This document shows positions 12,200 to 23,159 of a DNA stretch of 64,000 bases, piece by piece; the stretch's first letter is position 1, and each line of letters opens with the position of its first letter. Source of the stretch: Plotosus lineatus (lineage: Eukaryota; Chordata; Actinopteri; Siluriformes; Plotosidae); assembly GCA_024760905.1 (NCBI GenBank), contig CM045735.1, forward strand, positions 5,819,161 through 5,883,160, written 5' to 3'. The notes under the pieces were generated by a model that had not been told where the DNA came from, made no database searches, and was given only the letters and a program-made list of their open reading frames with translations. A program made the position numbers and the translations under genes.

Positions 12200-13705
12200 T
12201 CGCAATACTCTATTCAAAATAATGGGTTACTGTTTGGAAACTTTTTTCTTTCTTTCCATTTTTTTAAGGGTAGCAAAACTGTTGATAATGGTGGTGTGAA
12301 ATGAAGTAAAGTCAGAATGGAAACTATACATGGTAATGAGGTGACTGCATTTGAATAGTTTTATTTCACCAAAATATCTATGTGTCTATTACGCCGTAAT
12401 ATTAGCATCGGCTATCTAGCTGGGACATAATAGAGAAACTACAGATTCGAGGATGAGCAGAAATCTAGTGACTTCGATCAAACAGTTGTTACTAAAGATA
12501 AAACAAACAGGCAAATAAATAAATAAAAACAACAATAAGAACAATAACAACCACTATTATTTGTTCAATTTACTTTTGCATTGCAATCTTGAATGTTTCA
12601 TATTTGTAGCTGAATTCAGACATAATATTTTTTCCCCTTATTCCAAACTCCACCGCCAAATTTTATGGATATGGTCAAAGTTTATGCAAATGAACAGAAT
12701 GTCAAAAAACAAACAAACAAAAAAACCCACCACCCACCAAAAAAAGAGAGAGAGAGAAATGAGACCTGACTGTTCATTTCTTCAAACTGATTCTAGCCAG
12801 GAGGATGAAATGCAGATCACACCGTCAGCCCGGCGATAAGTGATGCCTCTCTCACCTATAAATAATTCAAATTGCACCGATTGCTTTGAATTATTCATTT
12901 AAGTTTATAATTCATCTCCTAATCAAAATTTCCCTCCATGAGGAGAAAGAAAAAAAAAAGGTTTATGAAAGATGAAAAGCTACAAGCCGTCATATGGGAT
13001 CAGAGCTTGCCGCTCGGTGTGGGGCAACCAACAGCTCTTGAAGGCCTCTGCAGGGTGACAATTATTTAAAAAGAACATATGAGATGTCAGTCACCAGCTG
13101 AGTGACATATGAAAGGAAGAAAACAATAGCTGTGTTCTGCCTTGTTTCTATCATAGCCGGCGTTAACTGTTTCAGCAGCTTGTGTGGGATCAGGGCGGCT
13201 GTACAAGCCTTCGCTCATCACACGCACCAGTGAGTCTTGGGCACGCATGACACTTTTGCCAGTTCACTGGTTGCCCTTGTCTGGACCATCTTTGGTAGAT
13301 ACTTCCCACTGCATACCAGGAACACCTCCCCAAAATGCCTGCCAATTATTTTGAAAATAAATAAACCTAGTTGTTTAACCATCACAATGCGGCCCTTATT
13401 AAAGTCACTCAGATTCTTAGGTTTGTGCATTTTTGCTGCGTCCAACACATCATCTTCAAGAACAGACTATTCACTTCAATTTGCTTCATAAATCCAAATT
13501 TGTGGCAGGTGCCACTGTCACATTGAGATCATCAGTGTTATTCGCTTCATCTGTCAGTGGCTGTAATATTTTTAATGCTGTGGCTGATCAGTATTTTTAA
13601 TGGCCTACAAACTCAGATAGTAAAATGATCACCACAGATCTTCCCTTCAGAAAACGAGAGTGAAGGTCACAATGCGTTTCCTCCAAGGGATGTGATGGCA
13701 AACTA
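12200..13705. other. No gene recognised; non-repetitive, CNE-like islands
   Basis: 12840-12950 (AATAATTCAAATTGCACC, TTGAATTATTCATTTAAG) and 13000-13220 are non-repetitive, AT-box-rich and free of SINE or SSR, resembling vertebrate conserved non-coding DNA. This is an impression only; no alignment is available. Confidence 0.25.
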
Positions 13706-13710
13706 TCCAT

Positions 13711-13890
13711 TCATTCATTCATTTTCTGAACCACTTAATTCTAATTAAGGATGCGGAGAGGCTGGTGCCCATCTCAACTAACTCCTGGATGGCTCACCAG
13801 GTCATCGCCTGGCAGAAACACGCTGACGGCTATGCAGCTACTCTTCCTTGGGATCAGTGATCCAGCACCTTACCAACTGCCCTACAAACC
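13711..13890 (-). mobile_element. SINE, head 2 + tail A, internally deleted
   Basis: On the minus strand the head end (GCTGGATCACTGATCCCAAG) joins directly to GTAGCTGCATAGCCGTCAGC, skipping most of the body, and continues through tail A to CATTCATTCATTCATT (plus) at 13711. Confidence 0.6.
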
Positions 13891-13959
13891 GTCCATAATT
13901 TGCCAAACTGTTGTTGTTGGCATCCTTCTGTCTCGAGAGACAATGGGGTTTGCTTCAGG

Positions 13960-14250
13960 GATCAGTTCATGGTACTCCGGGCGAAGGCAGAGTACACCCT
14001 GGACAGCTTACCAGGCCACCACAGGGCAGAAACACACTGATGGTTATGTAGCCTACTCTTGTCGACAGTCAGCAATGATTCTTTTACATGAACCTCTCAC
14101 CATAGACAGTGAGCGACATGGCCGGCCTTTGACAACCCAGTTAGCTGCACTGGGGGAAAAGTGACAACCTGTTGAGAATGGGGCTTGAACCCCAAACCTT
14201 GGGATCAGTGATCCAGCACCTTTACCACCAGCCCACCACTGCCAGCCAAA
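13960..14250 (-). mobile_element. SINE, head 2 + tail A, 3'-truncated
   Basis: The minus strand carries the head from about 14250, CTAACTGGGTTGTCAAAGG, AAAGAATCATTGCTGACTG, then tail A to about GAGTACCATGAAC; the distal (ATGA)n end is missing. Confidence 0.6.
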
Positions 14251-14254
14251 CTGT

Positions 14255-14939
14255 TAGTCAGAGGGAAGAAAAAAAATCCGCCGACCTTTGCATACAGAAT
14301 CGTAATTGACTGCTATGGCTGTGATTGGCATGAAAAACCACCATATGCCAGCCCTTCCTTTTTCAAAATCCACCCAAATTCCGCACTATTCTGATACAGG
14401 TCATAGAAAAGTTGTCCCGAACTTCTTTCCTAAAATGTCTCACAATATGAAATCTAACCATAAACGTATTCATACTACACTGTGTCATTCTGTGATGGAT
14501 AAAAATGACTGGCAAACTGCTGTGATGTAATCAAAATAAAACACTTCAGCTTGAATATTTTTCTGTTACAGAATGTCTGTCTACTTAGGTTTTGTTATTC
14601 CCTGAAGAGAACAATATGCTGTAATTACTCACAATACTAATATCACGCTGCAAAAAACCTCTTTTAGATCAACGCCAATCTGTAAAGTACATGTTCTGCT
14701 CAATTAACAAAGAGGAACAGCACATATTTTTACCTTTAACTTCATCCTAGCACAGCAGAGCGACAATTCAGTTCAGGGGGGGGGGGGGGAACAAACAAAA
14801 AAAAAAACGATGTGCCAGTACACAACCCAGTGTGAAATCTTAAAGCTCCTGGTCACAAATTCGGCATGCTGGAACTCCTTGGAGAAAAATTCTAATCACC
14901 GAGTGTGAGCATTACCGCCGTTATAGTGTAGCATTGAGC

Positions 14940-14970
<31 letters not shown>

Positions 14971-17897
14971 TAAATCTAATAATGTTTCACTTTGTTCTTA
15001 TCATGTACATTAGGATACTAAAAGGACTTGGTGAGTAGCTCATGTGTCTGCAGATGGACACGGAACTGGCAGAAACTCTACAGATTAGATTAGAGTCGAA
15101 TCAACCATTGCTGCAGACTACAAATAGGAGCTTAATGAAATGCATTTTGTCTCGCGTCTAATTTTAGGATTTAGCAGATTCATGGTAAGCACCACAGGAA
15201 ACGTTCACATGGATCATTAGAATGAAGGAAAATTCCTGAAGGGCTGATTATTAACACACAATGGACCAATGGGTGCTCAGAAGTTAAGTTCGTTTTTTTT
15301 TTTAAAACAATTCTCAGAAGATCAGGGGTTCAAGCCCAAACACCTTCAAGCTACCATAGTGACAAGAAGGCTACACAAATGAAAAAAAAAAATCACTAGT
15401 CTTTACAAAGCATCTCAAGCCTTGATCTAATTGAGACAAAAATGGTGGAAAGCGCCATCCAGGCACAATACAAGACTACACAAGGTACGGACTTACTAAT
15501 AATGGACAGCACAAGATAAGAACATACTTCTCACTGGTCTACTAAGCATGAAACAACACACTGGTGGGTTAAAACATAAAAATTGCATCCCGCAATACTT
15601 CCTTGACCCACTGTATGTGTATAAATGTGTACGTGTCTGCTGTGTGTTACCATGAGTCATTGTAATAAAAAGAAAAATCCATAACATCCTCCGAAAACTG
15701 ATTCTCTAATATCATAACTCTGAGCACTATCCCAAACCAATAAACCTATTGTGTTGCCTGGAGATTCTCCTACATATCATACTGGTTAATACATACCTCA
15801 AGGAAGTCTTTCTCCTTAGATCTCATCAAAGGTGGTTGGCTCTTGGAGTTCTGGGTCTATACTCGAGCCCTGAGGCATTCCTGTAACAGAAGAAAAATAA
15901 ATAAATAAAAATCACATGGCATTGATTAAACAAGCAGTGACAGGAGAACACGCAGGAGAAACTGGAAGGACTTTAAAAAGATTATTGCACGAGTGCTATC
16001 TGAAGATTCGGGACGCAGATGTATTTATGATGCATTATGCGACGTCTCGGTCTTTGTTTTAACAGTTGAAACGGAGAAACTGTTAGCAATAAAACGCTAG
16101 TACACCATATGAATCATGCTGACATTTACTGACTCGACGCTGCAGATTTGCACCTCCAAAATCTCATTGAGATCTAGACACTACATAAACAGGAAGCAGG
16201 ACATGAAGGATGGTTAATAATTCAGATCTTGTGTCTTGCTCTGATACTCAACAGCAGCGACAACGGCAGGTCAATTTCTCCCTTTCCGAGCAACTGTGTT
16301 GTCTAAAAATGATTTCAGCTCAGGCTTCCTTGGCCAGGCATGACAACAAGACACTGCATCCCCAGAGGGAGGGGCATTTATCTTGAAAAAGAATACATAA
16401 TAGATGGCCACATCACACACAGTAAAAGAATGGAAGGGAATAGAAAAGACAAATTTGAGCTGCTGGATCAATGCCATCGATGGATTGGCAGATTGACTGT
16501 AGCATCAGTGGCTCTGGAGAAAAGCCAGGCCTGTTCTCACATGGAATCTGGCAATGAGGTAAGAACCTCACACGCTCTCATATTTGTCTTACTGTAACTG
16601 TGGGCCCCCCACCCCCACGACATAACTATTCAATGCAGCCAAAACGCTGAACCTCTAACTTTCAGCTCAGGAACAAAAAGTCAAAGCTATCTGATATTTT
16701 TATTATCCAACAAAAAGGTAACACATTTATTCCATAAATAACCTCCCCCATCCCGAACATCTCCCTAATTTGGTTTCAGCCAATTTCCACCCACCAGTTC
16801 CGTCTCATCCATCTCTCAACAGCTACAAACGTGGAAGGGTAAAGGTGAACCCAATCCAGCCAACCACAACTTTTTCAAAACCAAGTCCCATTCAGCAAAC
16901 ACAATTTTAGCTAATTTCCAAATATTCCTTTTATACATTTGTACATTTGTGAAGGCTGTAGTCAAACTCAAATAAAGCCAATTCCCTTTATTTACTTCGG
17001 TTTTCTTCTGCTTCTGGCATTTTTGCAAAAACGGAGCTCCAGTTTCTTGTTATATTTATTTGCGAGTCAGTCACGCTGCAACTTTTTCCCATATTAAAAT
17101 AAGGTTTTCGGTGTTTTCTTGGAATTTGAGCTCAGCATTTACGCCACTCGGCGCCACTCAGTGCAGTAATGTCTCGATATACCTACAGGAACGTCTATTT
17201 AATGTAACCTTACACGCATACTCGTCCTCTGTTGTACGTTTTTTTTGGAAATCTGCTCTGTAAAAAAAAGAAAGAAAGAATTTAAAGCTAGAAACAAAAA
17301 TCATTGTGCTGCCATTTTTAATTTCTGAGACTTGAACGATCGTAAATTTGTACTGCGGTTTATCATCGCACACTTGACTAGAGAAGAAGTTACAGTTGTG
17401 TAGATATTGTTTTGTTATCCATTGCATATTAAAGTGGATTCTGCGTGTCTGAACAAAGAGAAAACATCAAAAGAGGTTACGGAAGATTTGAAATCATGTA
17501 CTGGGCTAGATAAAGCTGCGTGACTTTGACATCACAACAGAACAAGCTACAGCAGAACGGTCGTCCAATTTTGCATATCGTTCCACATAAGCGCTCTGAT
17601 GAAGTACTTCGGAATCAGTATGTCTGTTGATATGTGGGTTCGCTGATATTTCTGTTCCTTTTTCTCAAGTTCAGATAAAAAGTACAGAGGTTTGGTCAAT
17701 GGTTACTGCAGCTGCCCAGGGGTTTTATATCTTCAGTTGGCATGTGTCACAAGCTTTAGAAAACAGCGAAGGTGAGCTGGGAGGACAGCCAACAAAAACA
17801 GAGTCACACTTCACTGGTGCCTGTCTGAACAGCTGAGGCCATCCTTCATACCCATGCACGCACACAAACACTCCGAGCAATGCAGCTGTTTCAGTCC

Positions 17898-17937
<40 letters not shown>

Positions 17938-18266
17938 TGCCGGGCTGGCTTGAAAGATTACGCCAAAGCCTTTTTTTCTTTTCTTGTCTCCCAAGTCTAA
18001 AAGAAACATCCAATGTAATTCAATTAAAAACAACTTTTATTACCCAGGAGAATTAGCATTCAGGAAGGATGCGCCAAGCGTCGTATATCAGGACGCTGCT
18101 GAACATTTAACATGAATTAAGGCTGTGGGAAAAAAAGTGAACAACAAATTAAATATAATCCCCAGAGAAGTGAAGATTCAGATAATGGTTGTGAAGAGAC
18201 GCTGCAGACACCGGCAGGGATTGGATATGGATGTTAGCGTAAGACTGAAAGGTGAAAATCTTTCTC

Positions 18267-18307
<41 letters not shown>

Positions 18308-18480
18308 GCTTCTCAAGCAACACATCAAAAGAATAAACACTGCTTCCTCCAACCAATGATGGGAACATTAACTCGCTTATAATACGACAAAAACACCAGA
18401 AGAGAAGAAGCAGGCAATTTTCACCCTATTCCAGTTTCAGATATCAATTCAATACGGCAAAGTTTTCTGTCTGAGGTTCA
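14255..18480. other. No confident gene; long A tracts and a candidate exon
   Basis: Holds G/A runs at 14776-14808, A27 at 14941-14967, an A31 run at 17904-17934 and an A36 run at 18270-18305. 15030-15230 is non-repetitive and CNE-like. Apart from the candidate exon at 15797-15880, no coding similarity was recognised. Confidence 0.35.
15797..15880 (-). other. Candidate isolated 84-nt exon, minus strand
   Basis: On the minus strand a strong acceptor (TTATTTTTCTTCTGTTACAG, at the end of a long T-rich tract) precedes 15880, and a strong donor (TTGAG then GTATGT) follows 15797. The 84-nt interior has stops in all three frames. One frame reads MPQGSSIDPELQEPTTFDEI and then TAA (15818-15816). It may be a poison or UTR exon, an alternative last coding exon, or chance. 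I do not recognise the peptide. Confidence 0.3.
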
Positions 18481-18482
18481 TG

Positions 18483-18830
18483 GGGTGGCACGGTGGTGTA
18501 GTTTTTAGCTCATCCGCCTCTCAGCTGGAACGTCCTGGGTACGAGTCCTGGACTTGGCGAGGGTTTTTCTGTGAAGTTTCCATGTTCTCCTCAAGTTTGA
18601 GAGGGTTTCTTTAGGGTACTCTGGTACCCTCCCACACAACCCAAAAGACAAGCACATGATGCAAACTGGCTGGTATGGACCCCCGAGGTATGAGTGTGTT
18701 TCCCTGCAATGGTCTGACGAGCTGTTCGGGATGTACCCTGCCTTCGCCCAAATGAGGTGGTCCAATCCTCCCCACCATCCTATTATAATTAGGCAGTTTG
18801 AAAATTGCATGAGTGAGTGTAGATCGGGGA
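18483..18830 (+). mobile_element. SINE, head 1 + tail A
   Basis: GGTGGCACGGTGGTGTAG at the start, GGGTACGAGTCCTGG as box B, TTTCCATGTTCTCC, CTCCCACACAACCC, and a diverged tail A with GATGTACCCTGCCTTCGCCC and ATTAGGCAGTTTGAAAATTG. Confidence 0.65.
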
Positions 18831-19317
18831 TACTTTTCAAAGACCAGGTTGGAGGTTGTACCCCTTTAAAAAAAATAAAATAAATAAATTTAAGCAAATA
18901 AATAAATAAATAAATGCATAAATATCATCTTGTCTGTGTGTTTCTCTGACATAATGTGACACATATGATAAAGACACAATTGATAACCAGGGATTGGTTA
19001 ATGAGGACAGTTAGGTCCACGTACAACTTCCAGGGATCCCAGCGAGGTTTAGAAAAAAAATAGAGGAAACGGGTTCAGAAATAGAGGAAATGAAATATTT
19101 CAGCTGGGGGTCAAGGGGGCATATATTATAAATAATCATCACTTTGGCTAGTAAAAATAGCGGAATTATGCTAAATAGCGGAGATCTGGAATCCCGGAAC
19201 TTCATTAATGAGTCTTTCAAAAGTAGGTGGAGATAAGAAAAAAGTAATTTACCCCCAAAATAAAATGTCTCTATGTTGAAAAAAATAAACAAACAATAAA
19301 GCCTGCAGCAATAACAT

Positions 19318-19570
19318 TCATTCATTCATTCATTTTCCGAACTGTTTAATCCTAATTAGGGTAGTGGGGAGCATGGTGCCCATCTAAGCCGACTCTGGGT
19401 GAAGGCAGGGTACACCCTGGACAGCCCGCCAGGCCATGGCAGAGCCAAAACTCACAACAATTCACACTGACTCTCACACCCGGGCGAGATATAGAACAGC
19501 CAAATATCCTACTGTGCATGTTTTTGGACTGTGGGAGGAAACCGGAGTACCCGGAGGAAACCCAATAACA
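19318..19570 (-). mobile_element. SINE, head-1 body + tail A, 5'-truncated
   Basis: On the plus strand starts with (ATTC)n, then TAATCCTAATTAGGGTAG, GCCGACTCTGGGTGAAGG and GGACTGTGGGAGGAAACCGG, i.e. tail and body in reverse; the head is missing. Confidence 0.6.
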
Positions 19571-20259
19571 TGTAATGGCAATTTGAAGAAATGTTAAGAA
19601 TGTTGAAAAAACCCAACACAGTTTACTTTTACAATTATTACAAAATGAACCGAACACTCGTATCAGGAACTTCGTATCCGATTATCTCGACGAGCCCCAC
19701 CAAGACGCTTCAGGTTTTTCTGATTACACTTGTAATGCACTTTGGGAACAAAACTCTGACTCACTGTATAGCAATAAATACAGTCACGCTACACCATCAA
19801 CGCCACTGCTTTGACGCCAGAAATGTCACCATGGGCTCCCGAGTAGGGAAAATGAAAAGCAGACGCCCTAACAACCTCATCTGGCTCGTACGCAGGCATC
19901 CCAACCCATAAAAACCGATTGGCTGAGCTCTTAAGGAAGGAGGGATAGCATACACCGCTGCTCCAGTGATTACAAATCACCACGAGCTGATCGTGGGCGT
20001 CAATGAGCTCATGCACACAAAGAGGCGGATAACGCGTTTGAGTTTGTTCTGATTGCCCTGTGAGTCAGCTGACATCACCTCCCTGGTTGAATCGCTCTGT
20101 GGCCGGAAAGGACTGTATGATGGGGACGATGTTTATCAATGTTTGATAAGAGAGATATGGATACGAATAAATTACGGGAAAATGCAAATTAAAAAAAAAG
20201 TCTAGCAGAAATATGTTGGTGTCACAGTTCTGTACTCTGATTGGCTGCTGTTGTGTGGG

Positions 20260-20660
20260 TGTGTGTGTGTGTGGGGGGGACTGCCCATTTTTTCTTCATA
20301 CTTTAGTCCCACCCATCAATAGATCATAATAGATTCCCACCCATAAAGTACTGCCTTCCCTAGCACAAGACCATCACTGATCACGCCTCCTCTGTGACAC
20401 GCAAAGCTAGCGACTCTTTTCGAAATGCTGCATATGTGCATTTGGGGGTGGTCTAACACAGTGGGAGGGAAAGTGCTATCCACCCCCCCCTCATACGAAT
20501 GAGCTCACAGTTGCCCATGATTGGCTGGCGAGCTCTGTGAGAGACAGACAAGTCAATAAGGTCACAGATGGCTGTTGCATTAACCCTGACTTGAACTTGC
20601 AGTCTCTGGGTTAATACTCACGCACCCTGTCCATGCGCCACTCAGGAGCCTCTAATTGGC
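20260..20660 (-). mobile_element. tRNA-headed SINE, another family (minus)
   Basis: On the minus strand GGCTCCTGAGTGGCGCATGG (box A-like, TGGCGCA) and GCAAGTTCAAGTCAGG (box B-like) form a tRNA-like head at about 20660-20590. The body (CGAATGAGCTCAC complement, CTTTTCGAAATGCTGC, CACAAGACCATCACTG) is also found, headless, at 63480-63740. A T-rich/GT run ends it on the left. Confidence 0.5.
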
Positions 20661-20737
20661 TTCCCCCCCACGCCCCCAAGGACAACAGTTCCTAGTGGGC
20701 TTCTTTAGAAAATAATAATAGTAATGAAGTTACAATT

Positions 20738-21057
20738 GATGGGCAGTGATGGCCCGGTGGTAAGGTGTTGGATCACTGGTCCAAAGGTTGGGGGTTCAAG
20801 CCCCACCCTGAACAGGTTGTCACTGTCCCTCCAGTGCAACTAACTGGGTTATCAAAGGTTGGCCATGTCTCTCACTGTCTGTGGTGTGAGGTTCATGTAA
20901 AGCAGGGGTCACCAAACTTTTTGAAACTTAGAGCTACTTCTTGGGTACCAATTAATGCGAAGGACTACCAGGTCGATACACACTTCTGAAATAACAAATT
21001 TGTTCATGTTATTATTAATAATTAATGATATTCATCTTTGTGAAGATGTTGATTTGA

Positions 21058-21092
<35 letters not shown>

Positions 21093-21388
21093 AGCCGTGG
21101 GTCTGCTCTAAACTAGCAGTGAACAGGCCTTCTTGCAGGCGACTCGTGCTGTCCTTGCGGGCGACCTGGTACCAGCGGGCACCGTGTTGGCGACCCCTGA
21201 TGTAAAGGAACCATTGTTGACTTTCGACAAGAGGAGCTGCATAGCCATCAGCATGTTTCTGCCCTGCGATGGCCTGGCGAGCTGACCAGGGTGTACTCTG
21301 CTCTCGCCCGGAGTCGGCTGAGATGGGCACCAGCCTCCCCACAACCCTAATTAGGATTAAGCGGGTCAGAAAATGAATGAATGAAAGT
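20738..21388 (+). mobile_element. SINE, head 2 + tail A, split by a hAT MITE
   Basis: The head starts GGGCAGTGATGGCCCGGTGG with GGGGGTTCAAGCCCC as box B; the body breaks at 20902 and resumes at 21208 with GAACCATTGTTGACTTTCG. Tail A (GAGTCGGCTGAGATGGGCAC) ends GCGGGTCAGAAAATGAATGA. Confidence 0.75.
20903..21199. mobile_element. hAT-like MITE, 297 bp, with perfect 8-bp target duplication
   Basis: Starts CAGGGGTCACCAA and ends TTGGCGACCCCTG, inverted termini with one mismatch. It is flanked by ATGTAAAG on both sides (20895-20902 and 21200-21207), the 8-bp duplication typical of hAT. It contains GAGCTACTTCTTGGGTACC and a poly-A run (21060-21089). No transposase. Confidence 0.85.
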
Positions 21389-21399
21389 TATAACCGATG

Positions 21400-22920
21400 T
21401 ATTATGTTTTTTCAGAGTTCTTTTGTGGCCAAAAATGGTTGATGCCCCAGGTCACATGACCGTAGCGTAGACGTCTGGCTGCTCTACGTGTTGCATCCCC
21501 TGCATCTGCTCTACCAAGAGCCTTCAATTGTGTTTAGACATCCAGCAGTGGCATCAACTTCCCGTAGAATTAGAATCAACTGCCTAGCAGACCGCATGAC
21601 ACCAGCTGATGTTTGCTCATGCGTAGTTTCGAGGATACCGAGAACAAGGAGCTTAAATGCAAAGGCAAAGCGAAATCAAAGCGATTACGCGCTAAAAATG
21701 AATACTTATTACTCATGCGGCGTTTATACATACCCCTGCTGAGTATGAACCGGAGCTGAAAGCAGTCTAGTCGTGCGCTGGCAGATGTCTCTGAGGGGGG
21801 CTCGAAGCGACAGCTATGTTTGGGTGCAAAAGCTACACCGCGTTCTTTGCAGCGGCATCAGCAAAGCGTTGCCCCCAGCAAGACTTACTGTGCCTTTGCA
21901 CATCAGAAAGGCATTTTAAATGACAAAAAAAAAAAAAAAAAAAAAAATGTCATGAATGTTGTCCTCGGGCTACAATTTCAAATTCCATCCACAGCGGGCC
22001 ACATTTTTCATTACCTACTGAATGACCAGAGGACAACTCCGCAGAATAGGGACCGTGGAGAAAATGGCAGCGAGCTCGCAAATACCTTTTCAATTTAAGA
22101 CCTTTTTATATTATATATATATATTTATTAGATTTTTTTCCTGCTCCGGTTTGTCCTCTATAACACTTATCTGCAGGCATGTGCATGCGTAGTATACCGC
22201 TAGACACCGAAACCATAAAGTAACATTACAGACTCATTCCCAGTGCCGGTATCTGGATATCTCAGATATCATGGGAGGAACAGGTCTAATGGTTTCTTTC
22301 CCCTAAAGCCAGTTTGAGATCCATCTCCCAGTTGACTGTATGAATCAGCAGCTGTAGAAGTAAACCCGCTGCCCCGTTTTAAACCTTGATAGACGCTAAC
22401 AAGTTTCAGAGCGTCAGATTTCCTTCTCCCTTCCCTCGGACCGCACCGTACACTGAAGTACCGCCTCACCCAGGTGCTGAAAGCTCTTCTGGGATATGAG
22501 AACAAATCGACAAATCACAATACCCAGCCCATGTCGTTTTTATTTTTAACGAGGCTGTGTGGAGACGCACCCAGATAGAGGTCACTTTAGGACCGTATAC
22601 GTCAGGCATGGCCTCAGCATCCCAAGTGTGTGATAAAACCGCATAGGATACAATGATCAAGTAGGACGGTGGCTTATTATGCTGGTGATGTGGATGAAAC
22701 AATTCATGACATCATAGTTAAACACTCGGAACACAGATTCGCAGTTCGATCATCCAGTTCCCTGTATGAAACTCCAGCATGGACAATTTAAACATCGATA
22801 TTTATAAATCAATATCAGATCTCAGGTCTCCATTGTGATACATATTCGTGATCGTGTACCAAGTGTAGCATCCGATTTCTTGTTCCTGGCCGTACGCACA
22901 TAATCTCCTGCCCCTCCAGA
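21400..22920. other. No gene recognised
   Basis: An A22 run at about 21925-21946 and an (AT)n patch near 22107-22125. No protein similarity in any frame. The surrounding sequence is non-repetitive. Confidence 0.35.
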
Positions 22921-22924
22921 TCTT

Positions 22925-23150
22925 AATCCTATTATGACCACGGCGATGCTTAGAGCCCATTCAAGCCAACACTGGGAGAAGGCAGTGTGTTCACCCTAAC
23001 CGGCTCACCAGAGCATCATAGGACCAACATACACACGCTCCCTCACACTCGGGACCCCAACACCCTCACCATGCCCAAGACTCGAACCCAGGACGTTCTT
23101 GCTGTAGGGTGGACGTGCCAACCATTATTCCACTACGCCGCCAATCAAGT
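22925..23150 (-). mobile_element. SINE, head 1 + tail A, internally deleted
   Basis: Minus-strand tail A (plus: CTTAATCCTATTATGACC, CAACACTGGGAGAAGGC) joined through a shortened body to a head end (plus: AACCCAGGACGTTCTTGCTG, CATTATTCCACTACGCCGCC). Confidence 0.55.
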
Positions 23151-23159
23151 TTTCAACAA

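Noticed and set aside
13751..14164. 137-codon frame
   Set aside because: Spans two minus-strand SINE copies; read-through of repeat.
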